Shown: piece by piece, positions 1 through 8,942 of the stretch
Layout: each line of letters begins with the position of its first letter
How positions within the stretch are numbered: position 1 is the first letter of the stretch
From: Prochlorococcus marinus XMU1406
GTDB lineage: Bacteria; Cyanobacteriota; Cyanobacteriia; PCC-6307; Cyanobiaceae
NCBI RefSeq assembly: GCF_017696055.1
Contig: NZ_JAAORG010000003.1
Coordinates: 248,001-312,000 of the forward strand
Length of the DNA: 64,000 nucleotides
Direction: 5' to 3'
Position numbers and translations under genes: made by a program
The notes under the pieces: generated by a model
Database searches by the model: none
What the model was told of the DNA's origin: nothing
What the model saw: the letters and a program-made list of their open reading frames with translations, nothing else

Positions 1-530
1 TTATGCAAATTAGACAATGCATCTAGCAAATTTAATGATTTTTTTCTAAGCTCTAAAAATGAAACTATTTGCTTGGATAATAATTCCATAATATTATATT
101 GTTGTGTAGTTAGATTTCCTGGCTTTCTATCTATTACACAAAGAGTTCCAAGCTTATTACCATCACTATTTCTAAGGGGAAAACCTGCATAAAAACGAAT
201 CTTTGGGTCTCCAGTTACCAATGGATTATTTATAAATCTTTCATCCTGGAAAGCATCATGAATAATTAATGGACTATTTTCTTTTATTGCATGTGTACAA
301 AAAGACCAATCCCTTCTAGTTTCTGATATTTGAAGTCCTATTTTGGATTTAAACCATTGTTTATCTTTGTCTACCAAAGTCATTAAAGAAATAGGCACAT
401 TACAAGTTGTGGCAGCAATTTTTGTAATATCGTCATAACATGATTCTGGCTTGGTTCCCAAAATCCTATATTCTGCTAAAGCTTTTAATCTTCTTTCCTC
501 TTCTTCTTTTTTTGATACAAGATTCTGCAT
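1..530 (-). CDS. GAF-domain protein, 3' end outside window
   Basis: About 176 codons are visible, reading out of the left edge. After a charged N-terminal helix (EEEERRLKALAEYRIL) comes a GAF fold with the typical features SLMTLVDKDKQWFKS, SFCTHAI, VTGDPKIRFYAG and LGTLCVID. In this subfamily GAF domains bind a small ligand or dimerise and usually precede a signalling output domain (GGDEF, kinase or phosphatase). The output domain, if any, lies outside the window. Start ATG at 530. Family recognition is firm; function is open. Confidence 0.8.
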   Translation of the reverse strand, partial: MQNLVSKKEEEERRLKALAEYRILGTKPESCYDDITKIAATTCNVPISLMTLVDKDKQWFKSKIGLQISETRRDWSFCTHAIKENSPLIIHDAFQDERFINNPLVTGDPKIRFYAGFPLRNSDGNKLGTLCVIDRKPGNLTTQQYNIMELLSKQIVSFLELRKKSLNLLDALSNLH

Positions 531-646
531 TAATCTTCACCAATAATTAAAACTTTAAAATTAAAGTTTCTTCAAAAAACTTTTTCCTTCTAATACTTAA
601 TAAAAAAAAGATAAACTTATTGATTTGTTACTTATTGATTAGTTAC

Positions 647-1879
647 TTAATGTTTTAACTTTGAGACTGCCATCCCAGCGATCCATCCACTTGTCCAACA
701 ATGTTGAAAATTAAATCCACCTGTGATCCCATCAACATCTAGAACTTCTCCAGAAAAAAATAATCCTGGACAAATTAAGCTCTCCATACTTTTAAAATTC
801 ACTTCATTAATTTTTACGCCTCCAGAAGTAACAAATTCCTCTCCAAATGGACCTTTGCCCGAAATTATATATTTGTCCTTCATTAGAATATTTATCATTT
901 TCTCTCTTTCATCCGCTAGTAAATCAGCCCACTTTTTCTCTTTATCAATACCTATTTTATTTAATAAAAAAATCCATAATCTTTTTGTTAATAGTGGAAC
1001 AGGTCTACTGTTAATTAGATTCACCTTGCCTTTATTTAATCTTAAATATTTAACTTTTTCTTTTAACTCCTCATAACTTAAAGCAGACCATTTAATGATT
1101 AGATTAAATTTATATTTTTGGCTATAAAGCTCCCTTGCTGCAATTGATGAGAGTTTTAATACTGCTGGTCCACTAAAACCCCAATGAGTTATCAGTAAAT
1201 CGCCTCTATTTTGAAAATTCTTATTGTTTAATTCAATTTCTATATCTATGCCCTTTATCGATACCCCACTACATTCATCCAAATTTGGTTCTTTTGTAGA
1301 AAAAGTAAAAAGCGATGGCACAGGTTTAACAATATTATGTCCAAGATTTTGAGCTAATTTATATCCGCTTGGATTACCTCCAGTTGAAAGAATAATATTT
1401 TTTGAAGCTACCTTTGCTTTTTTAAGACTAAAAATATTGAATATATTATCTGGAGTTTTTGAAATTTCTTTTACAAAAAATTTTGTTAATATCTCTACGT
1501 TTTTTGATAAAGCACTTTTTCTCAAACAATCAATAACATCTGAAGAAGAATTAGACATTGGGAATACTCTTAGATCTTCCTCAATTTTTAATTTTAACCC
1601 TTTTTTCTCAAACCAATCGTATACATCTCCAGCAGCAAAACGATTAAATGATTCCAAGAGCTGAATTCCACCTCTGGGGTAATTCTCAATTAGTTCATCC
1701 GGTATCCATGTCGCATTAGTGACGTTACATCTTCCCCCTCCACTAATCCTTACTTTCTCCATAAGTTTTGAAGTGCCTTCAAGAATTATTATTCTTTTAA
1801 CTCCATTTTCAGCAGCAGTTATTGCTGTCATAAAACCGGCTGCACCGCCTCCAACAACTACCAAATCAAAAGGTTCCAA
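647..1879 (-). CDS. NAD(P)/FAD-dependent oxidoreductase, HI0933/YhiN family
   Basis: 410 aa, full family length. The N-terminal Rossmann motif VVVGGGAAGF binds the FAD adenosine, followed by ISGGGRCNVTN, typical of the HI0933/BaiN flavoprotein family. The C-terminal GITGGFNFQHCWTSGWIAG is the second conserved FAD-contact region. These proteins are soluble flavoproteins whose substrate is not established in cyanobacteria. The gene converges on the GAF gene side and has its own upstream spacer of about 180 bases. Confidence 0.9.
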   Translation of the reverse strand: MEPFDLVVVGGGAAGFMTAITAAENGVKRIIILEGTSKLMEKVRISGGGRCNVTNATWIPDELIENYPRGGIQLLESFNRFAAGDVYDWFEKKGLKLKIEEDLRVFPMSNSSSDVIDCLRKSALSKNVEILTKFFVKEISKTPDNIFNIFSLKKAKVASKNIILSTGGNPSGYKLAQNLGHNIVKPVPSLFTFSTKEPNLDECSGVSIKGIDIEIELNNKNFQNRGDLLITHWGFSGPAVLKLSSIAARELYSQKYKFNLIIKWSALSYEELKEKVKYLRLNKGKVNLINSRPVPLLTKRLWIFLLNKIGIDKEKKWADLLADEREKMINILMKDKYIISGKGPFGEEFVTSGGVKINEVNFKSMESLICPGLFFSGEVLDVDGITGGFNFQHCWTSGWIAGMAVSKLKH

Positions 1880-2063
1880 AAACTTATTATTTAATATGCT
1901 TCAATCTGATAATAGCAATGAGTTACAAAGAAAAATTACTCCAAAAACCATAAAAAATAAATAAAAAACTTAAAAACTAAATAACAAATAGCTGCAATTC
2001 AATAATTTTTAAATTTCTAAAAAAATCAACGCAGTCGCTATTTTTATGCTTTAACTTGATTAA

Positions 2064-2300
2064 ATGAGTCTAATATTTTCTTACGTTAAATATTCTGAGG
2101 CCAGTTTTCCTATGACTGGTCAATATGCTGCTCTTCTTTTAATAACTTCTGTTATTTGGGTTCTACTTTGGTTTGGATATAGACAAAATAAGATAAATGA
2201 TGAGATCAAGAAAAAAGAAAAAGAAGAAAGAATTAATGCGAAAGTTCAAAGAAGAAAGAAGTTAGAGAGTTTGTACCCTACTAATAAAAAAACTGTTTAA
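2064..2300 (+). CDS. Small single-pass membrane protein
   Basis: 78 aa from the first ATG; the ATG at 2112 (MTGQYAALLL) may be the real start. One hydrophobic helix (YAALLLITSVIWVLLWFGY) is followed by a strongly charged Lys/Glu tail ending in RRKKLESLYP. The layout suggests an N-out helix with a cytoplasmic coiled tail. I do not recognise a family with a known function. Confidence 0.6.
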   Translation: MSLIFSYVKYSEASFPMTGQYAALLLITSVIWVLLWFGYRQNKINDEIKKKEKEERINAKVQRRKKLESLYPTNKKTV

Positions 2301-2319
2301 AAAAATTATTTTAGAAAAT

Positions 2320-2418
2320 ATGACAAAAAATAATTTCAAATCACTAATTCAGTACTTACCAGGGATTTTGATTCTTATTTATGTATTCTTTTTAGCATTT
2401 ACTCAATTTATAAAATAA
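2320..2418 (+). CDS. Membrane micropeptide (32 aa)
   Basis: A 32-codon reading frame starting ATG, 19 bases after the upstream stop. It has a polar start (MTKNNFKSL) and one clean transmembrane helix (YLPGILILIYVFFLAF). It fits the many one-helix microproteins of Prochlorococcus, but conservation is not visible here. Confidence 0.4.
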   Translation: MTKNNFKSLIQYLPGILILIYVFFLAFTQFIK

Positions 2419-2439
2419 AATTTCTAAAAATTATTCGTT

Positions 2440-3312
2440 TTGATTGGAATCCTTTCTGCTTTTGGAGCTGCTACATCTTGGACATATGCGTGCTTTATTT
2501 GGCGCACGCAAACTCAAAAATATAAATCAATAGATATTAATTTAACAAAAAATATAATAGCTTTTTTAATTTTTATACCTGCTTTTATCAATCTAAGTTC
2601 TACAACTGCATTAAAAAACATATTTATACTACTAATTAGTGGGATAATAGGTATTGGTTTAGGTGATACTTTCTATTTAAAGTCACTACAAACAATTGGC
2701 ACAAGAAAAACTTTATCTATAGAAACTCTTTCTCCGTTAATGGCAGCTTTGTCAGGAGAATTTTTTATTAATGAAAATTTAACTACTAAATCATGGCTTG
2801 GAATAATTATAGTAACGATTTCGCTATTCATAATTCTCAGAAAAGGTAACAATTTTAAAGAGAAAAACTCCTCTTTCTCAGAAAAAAATAACTTTAAGAT
2901 TTTTGCTTTTCCTTTTTTATCAGTTTTATGTGCTGTTCTTGGAGGACTTTTATCAAGGATGGTTTTCCTTCAAAGCAATTTATCTCCTTTCCTTACAACT
3001 GAAATAAGATTATTAGGTGCAATAATTTTTTTGATTAGTCTAAAAGGATTTAAGATTAATTTTTTCTTAAAAAACATAGAAAAAAAACAACAAAAAAAAT
3101 TTTTGCTTTCAATACTTCTTGGAACAAATATAGGAATATTGCTACAACAAGTTGTTTTTAAAACCCTTCCCATAGGAGTGGGATGGGCTTTATTAAGCAC
3201 ATCTCCAGTAATTTCGTTATTTTTTGCTAAGAATGAGGAAAGGGAAATTACCAAAAAAATAATATTTTTTACTTGTTTTTTATTTTTTGGCTTGACATTA
3301 ATAATTCTTTAA
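2440..3312 (+). CDS. EamA/DMT-family transporter
   Basis: 290 aa with about ten hydrophobic helices in two repeats, the EamA (drug/metabolite transporter) layout. Helix-end features such as GLGDTFYLKSLQTIG and the repeat-2 equivalent GVGWALLSTSPVISLFF are typical. Start is TTG at 2440; there is no better ATG near it. Likely an inner-membrane exporter or permease of small metabolites; the substrate cannot be read from sequence. Confidence 0.85.
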   Translation: MIGILSAFGAATSWTYACFIWRTQTQKYKSIDINLTKNIIAFLIFIPAFINLSSTTALKNIFILLISGIIGIGLGDTFYLKSLQTIGTRKTLSIETLSPLMAALSGEFFINENLTTKSWLGIIIVTISLFIILRKGNNFKEKNSSFSEKNNFKIFAFPFLSVLCAVLGGLLSRMVFLQSNLSPFLTTEIRLLGAIIFLISLKGFKINFFLKNIEKKQQKKFLLSILLGTNIGILLQQVVFKTLPIGVGWALLSTSPVISLFFAKNEEREITKKIIFFTCFLFFGLTLIIL

Positions 3313-3390
3313 TCTCAGTGTTAATGTAAAAAATACTCATGTTAATAGAAATCAGATTAAATAAAATTAGCCTATAAACAATCAGAACCA

Positions 3391-3507
3391 ATGAAAATTT
3401 TAAAGAAAAAAAGACTCAGCACAATGGAGGTTTATGTAATTTTTCTAAGCTGTATTTATGCAGGCTTTATAGGTTATAAATCTCTCTTAAATGTTTTATT
3501 TACTTAA
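3391..3507 (+). CDS. Membrane microprotein (38 aa)
   Basis: ATG start, basic N-terminus (MKILKKKRLSTMEVY) then one helix (VIFLSCIYAGFIGY) and a short hydrophobic tail. Ends 2 bases before the convergent gene at 3510-3644. No family recognised. Confidence 0.4.
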   Translation: MKILKKKRLSTMEVYVIFLSCIYAGFIGYKSLLNVLFT

Positions 3508-3509
3508 AA

Positions 3510-3644
3510 TTAATTAATTCTTTCTAATGATTTAATCAACTTACCTCCATCTTGGTCATCATCATCGTTAGAAGCAAAAAATAAAAAAAATATCCCTAGA
3601 GAAGCTATAGATAGCGAAATTGATAATACAGAAAGCTCATCCAT
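3510..3644 (-). CDS. Single-pass protein with Asp-rich DGG tail (44 aa)
   Basis: One transmembrane helix (LSISLSIASLGIFFLFFA) followed directly by an acidic tail NDDDDQDGGKLI. The same layout of helix, Asp run and DGG-x-LI recurs at 4783-4965 and 33026-33208, so this is one of three members of a family within the window. Topology would put the acidic tail on one membrane face. Function unknown; one member sits in an hli operon. Confidence 0.65.
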   Translation of the reverse strand: MDELSVLSISLSIASLGIFFLFFASNDDDDQDGGKLIKSLERIN

Positions 3645-3764
3645 AAATTAGAAATTTTTTTTTATGATAAACAAAAAAAAATAAAAGAAAGTAAAGGAAT
3701 ACACATTCTAGAAAATAAAATTTCTTTTATTTGTAAAATAAAAAAAACATATCCGAACTATTTC

Positions 3765-4040
3765 GTGAAAGTTCAAATATCTTCCCCCTGTAGTGCAAGC
3801 GTAATAATTCAGTATGGAATAAAAAGTTGGCCTATTTGGGAATGTGCGCCAAGCAAATTTCAATGGAATTACGATGATAAGGAAATTTGCTTAATTATTG
3901 AAGGTCAAGCGAAAATAAGTACCCAAAATGGTGACATTTACGTGATTAAAGCTGGAGATCTTGTTGAGTTTCCTGCTGGACTTAACTGCGAATGGGAAGT
4001 AACCAAAAGTATTAAAAAACATTATCGATTGGGTAGCTAA
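3765..4040 (+). CDS. Cupin-fold protein (DUF861-like)
   Basis: 91 aa, GTG start. WPIWECAPSKFQWNYDDKEICLIIEGQAKI and IKAGDLVEFPAGLNCEWEV are the paired cupin motifs of the DUF861/(S)-ureidoglycine aminohydrolase-like small cupins. Metal-binding His residues are poorly represented, so catalysis is doubtful. A single-domain beta barrel, probably soluble. Confidence 0.8.
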   Translation: MKVQISSPCSASVIIQYGIKSWPIWECAPSKFQWNYDDKEICLIIEGQAKISTQNGDIYVIKAGDLVEFPAGLNCEWEVTKSIKKHYRLGS

Positions 4041-4131
4041 ATTTAAGAAAAAAGATTTTTTCTTCTTTACTGTTAAGTCAATGTAGATAAAATATGGTTA
4101 ATAAATAATTTTCAAGAAGGAAACTAATATT

Positions 4132-4302
4132 ATGCCTTTTACTGATCAAGAATATTTTGAGGTTATTGAAAAAAACGAAATAGTAAAAAAGGCCTTTGAA
4201 AATATTAAGCAAATTTGCATTGATTTACAAAAACAAACAAATTGTCCTGAAGAGGATCTAAAAGATTTTCTTGAATTTATTTCTAAACAATGGAATAAGT
4301 AA
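4132..4302 (+). CDS. Conserved small soluble protein (56 aa)
   Basis: ATG start preceded by an AAGAAGG Shine-Dalgarno 12 bases upstream. Predicted all-helical (YFEVIEKNEIVKKAFENI, then EDLKDFLEFISKQW) with Cys residues in ICIDL and NCPEED. No known function recognised. Confidence 0.6.
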   Translation: MPFTDQEYFEVIEKNEIVKKAFENIKQICIDLQKQTNCPEEDLKDFLEFISKQWNK

Positions 4303-4366
4303 TAATTAACAAGCCTTTTAAATACTAAATTTAAAATTTCAATTTAGTTTTCTGACACAATAAGTT

Positions 4367-4498
4367 CTAATCTAATTCCTTTTTTGGTTTTGTATTGATA
4401 CTGGAAGTTCCCTTAGCAGCAGAAACGAAGAAAAAGAAGCCTACAATTCCTGAGATACCAAATATCGCAGCCAAAGGATCAAAAGTGAAAGAAAACAT
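4367..4498 (-). CDS. Small membrane protein (43 aa)
   Basis: Start chosen at the ATG at 4498 (MFSFTFDPLAAIFGIS); a longer version would need a TTG at 4549 and adds a non-hydrophobic leader. One helix (LAAIFGISGIVGFFFFVSAA) and a basic tail. Helix glycine spacing is compatible with packing against another membrane protein. Function unknown. Confidence 0.6.
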   Translation of the reverse strand: MFSFTFDPLAAIFGISGIVGFFFFVSAAKGTSSINTKPKKELD

Positions 4499-4782
4499 AG
4501 AATTTATAAAATCAAGATAAATAATAGTTTTTGAATCAAAATTGTACAATTATTGTTAAGTATAAAAAATAACAATCGCGCGATTCATTATGTCATTATT
4601 AGTTTCTCAGTAGGTTCAAGAAAATTATTATTCAAATTGATTTTAAGAATAAAAATATCAATACATACCAAAGATCTATTCGTGCGAAAGAGAAAAGTTT
4701 TTAAAAAATATTTATAGAAATATTGAATAAAACACTACCCAGAGGATCCACAATTGTTATTTCTTTAGATTAGTATCAACAC

Positions 4783-4965
4783 ATGACAGAATTTTACTCA
4801 GCTGCTTCCTCAGTAAGTCCTTTTACAGCAATATTATGGTGCCTTTATCCAGTAGCTGTACTTGTAATTATTGAATTACTTCTGGGGGGTGGGTTTGATG
4901 ATGACAATAATGACGATCAAGATGGTGGAATGCTTATACCTGCTTACTCTAGATCAGACGTTTGA
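4783..4965 (+). CDS. Single-pass protein with Asp-rich DGG tail (60 aa)
   Basis: A hydrophobic helix (AILWCLYPVAVLVIIELLL) is followed by GGGFDDDNNDDQDGGMLIP. The tail matches the proteins at 3510-3644 (DDDDQDGGKLI) and 33026-33208 (DDDDDDDGGGLIS). ATG start, no close upstream neighbour. A small thylakoid or plasma-membrane protein is inferred; no function is known to me. Confidence 0.65.
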   Translation: MTEFYSAASSVSPFTAILWCLYPVAVLVIIELLLGGGFDDDNNDDQDGGMLIPAYSRSDV

Positions 4966-5012
4966 ATTTTTTGAATTTTTTAAATTAAAGACTCATAAAG
5001 AATCTAATTAAA

Positions 5013-5153
5013 TTGGCCAACAATATTGATACAACTATTATTTCCCTAATTACACTTATCATTCTTATCATTTCCTCTCTATCCTGGCTTGTCTTAAGAA
5101 CCCTTAAAGAAGGCAGAAAAGCTCTAACAGAAATTAATAACGATAGATCATAA
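5013..5153 (+). CDS. Single-pass microprotein, TTG start (46 aa)
   Basis: TTG start. One strong helix (TIISLITLIILIISSLSWLVL) then a cytoplasmic-type helix RTLKEGRKALTEINND. Composition is typical of real one-helix microproteins. No family recognised. Confidence 0.45.
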   Translation: MANNIDTTIISLITLIILIISSLSWLVLRTLKEGRKALTEINNDRS

Positions 5154-5315
5154 AAATCTCAAAAATCATTTAAAATATAGATTTTCATTAAATTTATAAA
5201 AATCCTAGATTTATAAGTTTTATTAACTAGAAAGATATATAACAAAAATTTAAAGACTTTTCCTTGTGAAATTTTAGTAAAAGCATAAAAAACTTAAATA
5301 AATAATAGAATTTGT

Positions 5316-5498
5316 ATGGTTGCTAAATTAAACAACTACCAATCTATTGATATCCCTTTTTTTGTGAAAGGCCCTTTCTTTTTAATTAATTTAAAAATAA
5401 ACATGCATCTAAATTCTTTACTTTATCTTTGTTCTATATCTTTATTTATTTATATAATGGCGCTATTTTGGAGAGACTTGCCAAATCAAAAAAAGTAA
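5316..5498 (+). CDS. Small membrane protein (60 aa or shorter)
   Basis: The convincing part is the C-terminal half: MHLNSLLYLCSISLFIYIMA followed by LFWRDLPNQKK. An internal ATG at 5403 gives that 31-residue form. The longer frame from 5316 adds an unremarkable leader. One helix; function unknown. Confidence 0.45.
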   Translation: MVAKLNNYQSIDIPFFVKGPFFLINLKINMHLNSLLYLCSISLFIYIMALFWRDLPNQKK

Positions 5499-5580
5499 AT
5501 AAATAATTAATATTAATTTTGTTGCTTATCAAAATAAATTGAGTTATTAATTTAATATTAGATTTAATTTTCTTATATAA

Positions 5581-5745
5581 ATGCTGAAAGAATCTTCAAA
5601 TAACCATAACAAAAATATATTCTCAGAAACTTCAAGTATTGCAAAAGAAAAGATAATTTGCAAAGACGGATTCTGTTCATTACCAAATCAAGATGAGATC
5701 CCAAAACAAGATTCAAATGATATGAATTTATTTGATCCTATTTAG
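5581..5745 (+). CDS. Small soluble protein with CKDGFC motif (54 aa)
   Basis: ATG start. Mostly polar, with a central IICKDGFCSLPNQ segment: a C-x4-C pair in a loop suitable for a disulfide or metal. Acidic end. No known function. Confidence 0.5.
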   Translation: MLKESSNNHNKNIFSETSSIAKEKIICKDGFCSLPNQDEIPKQDSNDMNLFDPI

Positions 5746-5813
5746 TAAATAAATAATATTTTGATACATTGAAGATTAAATTGATAATGTTATATTCTTT
5801 GAATTTTTAATTT

Positions 5814-6149
5814 ATGCTTAATGAATTTTTAAACGCATATAAAGAGTTTTGGATTAAAGCTACAAACTTCAAAGGATTCACCTCTCGATCAGACTGGTGG
5901 TTAGTTCAATTAGCGAATCTTATAATTTCTTTCCTAACTATCCCAATATTTTTAAAAACTTTTGGATTCAATGCTTATGGAATAGTTTGTATTATTCCTC
6001 AAATAGCTATTGATGTTAGAAGAATCAGAGATTTTGGAAAAGATTGGAAATGGATCTTTATAAATTTAATACCTATCTTCGGATGGATCTTGTGGTTCAT
6101 CTGGCTAGGCTTTGGTAAGACCGGTAATGGGAAAAATAAACTTATATAG
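5814..6149 (+). CDS. DUF805 membrane protein
   Basis: 111 aa. Starts with the DUF805 signature: a short helix (FKGFTSRSDWWLVQL) before three transmembrane segments, the RRIRDFGKDW loop, and an end in WLGFGKTGNGKN. DUF805 proteins are small inner-membrane proteins of unknown function. Complete for the family. Confidence 0.85.
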   Translation: MLNEFLNAYKEFWIKATNFKGFTSRSDWWLVQLANLIISFLTIPIFLKTFGFNAYGIVCIIPQIAIDVRRIRDFGKDWKWIFINLIPIFGWILWFIWLGFGKTGNGKNKLI

Positions 6150-6160
6150 AAAGTAACTCT

Positions 6161-6478
6161 TCATTTTTTTCTTTTTTTAAAATCTACAAATCTTATATTG
6201 TTTCTTAACTCTATTTGTTTTTCAAGAATTCTAAACACATGCATCTCGCATTCGGTTAATTTAAGAAACTGATCGAGTGTATCTTTATCTTCTTCATCAA
6301 AATTCTCGAAAACTTCTGAAATAGCAATACTATTTCTAGAAATAAAATCCTCTGCTACATCTCGTGGATTCTTGCCTGATTCAAAATCCTGAAAAGCTTC
6401 ATAAGAATTAAGTTCTCTCGTTAACCATTTAAACCATGGTTCATTTTTATTATGTTTTTTATTTATGATTTTCTTCAT
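6161..6478 (-). CDS. Conserved hypothetical protein (105 aa)
   Basis: Charged, helical, soluble. Features: KNEPWFKWLTRELNSYEAF, then a stretch resembling a small helical bundle ending in ECEMHVFRILEKQIELR. Convergent with the DUF805 gene, 11 bases apart. I do not recognise a functional family. Confidence 0.6.
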   Translation of the reverse strand: MKKIINKKHNKNEPWFKWLTRELNSYEAFQDFESGKNPRDVAEDFISRNSIAISEVFENFDEEDKDTLDQFLKLTECEMHVFRILEKQIELRNNIRFVDFKKRKK

Positions 6479-6690
6479 GAAAAATTTTTTACTAGTTTAA
6501 TCATTATTAGTAATTCATTCTTTGACAGCTGTACAATTACTTATTTCTAAAAAATTTAATTAAAGATTAACCTTATCTATTTTTTACAAAATAACTAGCA
6601 TAATTTCCCATAAAGCTTCTTAAAGAATAAGTATTTATTACTCATTGTTTTGTTTATGAGATAGCTAGAATTTATTTTTAGTAAAGTACA

Positions 6691-6909
6691 TTGTCAATTC
6701 CATTTTACGACTTTCCTTCATCTCCAATTTTAATAATTGGTGCTCTTGGCATTGCAATAGCGATAGCAGTTTTTTTTGTCTCTTACCAAAAATATTTCAA
6801 TTCTCCTCTAAACAAAGAGCTTGCAGAAAAGAAAAAAGCCTTAATTAAGGAACAAAAAGAATTAAATGAAAGATTAGAAAAAATAGAGCAAGATTTAAAA
6901 AATTTATAA
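6691..6909 (+). CDS. Membrane-anchored coiled-coil protein (72 aa)
   Basis: TTG start. N-terminal helix (ILIIGALGIAIAIAVFFV) and then a long amphipathic Lys/Glu helix (LAEKKKALIKEQKELNERLE) with heptad-like spacing. Suggests a membrane-tethered coiled coil that could scaffold a partner. No family recognised. Confidence 0.6.
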   Translation: MSIPFYDFPSSPILIIGALGIAIAIAVFFVSYQKYFNSPLNKELAEKKKALIKEQKELNERLEKIEQDLKNL

Positions 6910-6994
6910 AAAATTACTATTAATAGAGATGAGATAAAGATCTCGAATTCAAGACCTTAATTTTTTAAACAGGAATTTTGGTCTATAAGGAGTT

Positions 6995-7150
6995 ATGGAT
7001 AAAGATCATCTTATTGAGTTAATTTCTAATAGTCTTCTTTACGAGAGTAAAAATTCTGACTCTACTAAGAATCTTAGCGACTTCAGAAATTACTTAGAAA
7101 GATTAAATCTAGATCAATTGAGAACTATGTCTAAAGAATTTATTCTTTAG
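6995..7150 (+). CDS. Small helical protein, MDK-HLI family copy 1 (51 aa)
   Basis: ATG preceded by AAGGAG 4 bases upstream. Starts MDKDHLIELISNS and ends QLRTMSKEFIL. The gene at 32143-32298 has the same length and ends (MDKEHLIDLISNS ... QLRIISKEFIL), so the two are paralogues 25 kb apart with a variable middle. All-helical and soluble; function unknown. Confidence 0.75.
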   Translation: MDKDHLIELISNSLLYESKNSDSTKNLSDFRNYLERLNLDQLRTMSKEFIL

Positions 7151-7231
7151 TATGATTTTTAAAATTTTTTATTGTTTACTAAATAATCAATACTTTTTAA
7201 AAATTGTTAATATCAAAAAAATAAGAGAAAT

Positions 7232-8338
7232 ATGCTTAAAGTAAATAGAAGTGATTTTTTAATAAAGCCATTTCTAAAAAGAAATAATATTAGAGCTTCT
7301 TATCAAATTATTTCTACCATTATCCCAATAATTTCTATTTGGTTAATCATCTACAACATAATAAATCAACCTTTTTCATTATTTTTAAAAGGATTTCTAT
7401 TGATACCTTTTATAGTTCTTCTAACACTATTGTCTTCTAGAACATTTTCATTAATGCATGATTGCGGTCATAATTCTCTTTTTACAAAACGAAAATTAAA
7501 CCGCATCTATGGATTTTTACTTGGCTTGGTTAATGGTATTCCCCAGAAGTCATGGTCAATTGATCATGCATTTCATCATAGAAATAATGGAAATTGGGAA
7601 ATTTACAAAGGGCCGATAGATGTTTTAAGTCTTGAAGATTTTGAATCCCTTACAAAAAGAGAGCAAATATTTTACAAAGTAAGTCGAAACTGGATGATGC
7701 TTTTCCCTGGCGGTTTTTTTTACTTAGTTTTAAAACCTAGATTAGGTCTTGTTATTATTATTTTTAATTTAAGTAAAGATATTTTGGAAGAGACTTTTAT
7801 CAAAATAAAAAACAGAGAAATTTCTCAACTTCTAGCTATTAATTCAAAAGTCAAACCACCTTTTTCCGATTATGGAGATAATTTTAGTGAACTATGTGAA
7901 TTAATAATCAATAACATAGTAGTAATAATAGGGTGGATTTTTATGTGTAAATGGTTTGGGGTAGTTTTTTTCTTATCTTTTTATTCCATTGTATTAACCT
8001 TATCAGCAGCAATTTTAATATGTGTTTTTTTCGTACAACATAACTACGAAAATGCATATGCTAAAAATACAAAAAATTGGGATCTTATTGATGGAGCTAT
8101 TTTAGGTAGTAGCAATTTAGATATCCCTAATTGGCTAAATTGGTTTTTAGCAGACATATCATTCCACAGCATTCATCATCTCTCTGAGAGAATACCAAAT
8201 TACAACTTAAGAGCTTGTCATAAAGCAAACATTCATTTACTCCAACAATCAAAGTTCTTAAAATTAAGCGATTTTTCAAACTGCTTCAAATATATTATTT
8301 GGGATAATAAAAATGAAAAATTAATTCCTATAAGTTAA
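7232..8338 (+). CDS. Fatty-acid desaturase family protein
   Basis: 368 aa membrane di-iron enzyme. Three His boxes are present: HDCGHNSLF, HAFHH, and SFHSIHHLSERIPNYN near the end; four hydrophobic stretches flank them. The enzyme class inserts double bonds into acyl lipids (or related hydrophobic substrates) using O2 and ferredoxin. Regiospecificity cannot be fixed; it is clearly distinct from the desaturase at 9932-11098. Confidence 0.85.
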   Translation: MLKVNRSDFLIKPFLKRNNIRASYQIISTIIPIISIWLIIYNIINQPFSLFLKGFLLIPFIVLLTLLSSRTFSLMHDCGHNSLFTKRKLNRIYGFLLGLVNGIPQKSWSIDHAFHHRNNGNWEIYKGPIDVLSLEDFESLTKREQIFYKVSRNWMMLFPGGFFYLVLKPRLGLVIIIFNLSKDILEETFIKIKNREISQLLAINSKVKPPFSDYGDNFSELCELIINNIVVIIGWIFMCKWFGVVFFLSFYSIVLTLSAAILICVFFVQHNYENAYAKNTKNWDLIDGAILGSSNLDIPNWLNWFLADISFHSIHHLSERIPNYNLRACHKANIHLLQQSKFLKLSDFSNCFKYIIWDNKNEKLIPIS

Positions 8339-8341
8339 TAT

Positions 8342-8494
8342 CTAATTCAATTTTCTTCTCAATTTTCTTTTTATAGGAATACTACTATAGGCATGAGTAC
8401 CAATAGATGGAGGCAAGTCATTCTTTAAAGGATGCATAAAAGCATTTGCCATACTCTCTAACATTTTCGAAAGCCAATTAATTAATGATTTCAT
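8342..8494 (-). CDS. Conserved small basic protein (50 aa)
   Basis: Starts MKSLINWLSKMLESMANAFM, an amphipathic helix, then HPLKNDLPPSIGTHAYSSIP and a basic end KRKLRRKLN. Convergent with the desaturase (3 bases apart). Looks like a peripheral membrane or nucleic-acid contacting microprotein; function unknown. Confidence 0.55.
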   Translation of the reverse strand: MKSLINWLSKMLESMANAFMHPLKNDLPPSIGTHAYSSIPIKRKLRRKLN

Positions 8495-8546
8495 TTGAAA
8501 ATCTAAAAGTGTACTTTTTTATCTTCTAACTAAATTACTGAAAAGT

Positions 8547-8572
8547 AAATCAGTCTTTATGCTGATTTTTTT
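8547..8572 (+). terminator. Rho-independent terminator
   Basis: AAATCAG and CTGATTT form a 7-bp stem with an 8-base loop followed by a T run. It would stop rightward transcripts from the desaturase side. Confidence 0.5.
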
Positions 8573-8783
8573 GAAAGATTAACTTATAAAATTAATATTA
8601 AATAATCAAAATTATTGTTTCCCTTTATGTATAAAATAAGTATATAACTATCTTTTTAGAGATAAACCAGTTGCAAAATAAAATTTAGTAAATAATACTT
8701 ATTTTTTCTAATTAACTTAATAAATTAAATTATTTAACATAATTTCGTGCTATATCTCTATTCCAAATAAATCCAATAATATT

Positions 8784-8942
8784 ATGAATGATTCATTTGT
8801 TTCTACAAACCAGAATACAGAAATAGATTCTATTAATTCATATTTCGAGTGTATTACTGAATGCAGTATTGTGGATGGTCATCAAGAATGTATTACTCGT
8901 TGTTTAGAAATACATTTAAAGGGAGGTGATCAAAATGAATAA
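8784..8942 (+). CDS. Twin CX3C microprotein (52 aa)
   Basis: ATG start. The centre reads CITEC-8 residues-CITRC: two CX3C motifs on predicted helices, a pattern that forms disulfide-linked helical hairpins in other small proteins. A similar arrangement occurs in the protein at 25716-25880. Its last codons overlap the start of the next gene by 8 bases, and the GGGAGG Shine-Dalgarno for that gene lies inside this frame, implying translational coupling. Confidence 0.6.
   Translation: MNDSFVSTNQNTEIDSINSYFECITECSIVDGHQECITRCLEIHLKGGDQNE

Noticed and set aside
723-1076. Frames opposite core genes (for example within the flavoprotein, groEL, gpmI, atpA and ferredoxin regions)
   Set aside because: They lie antisense to well-supported genes and have no independent features.
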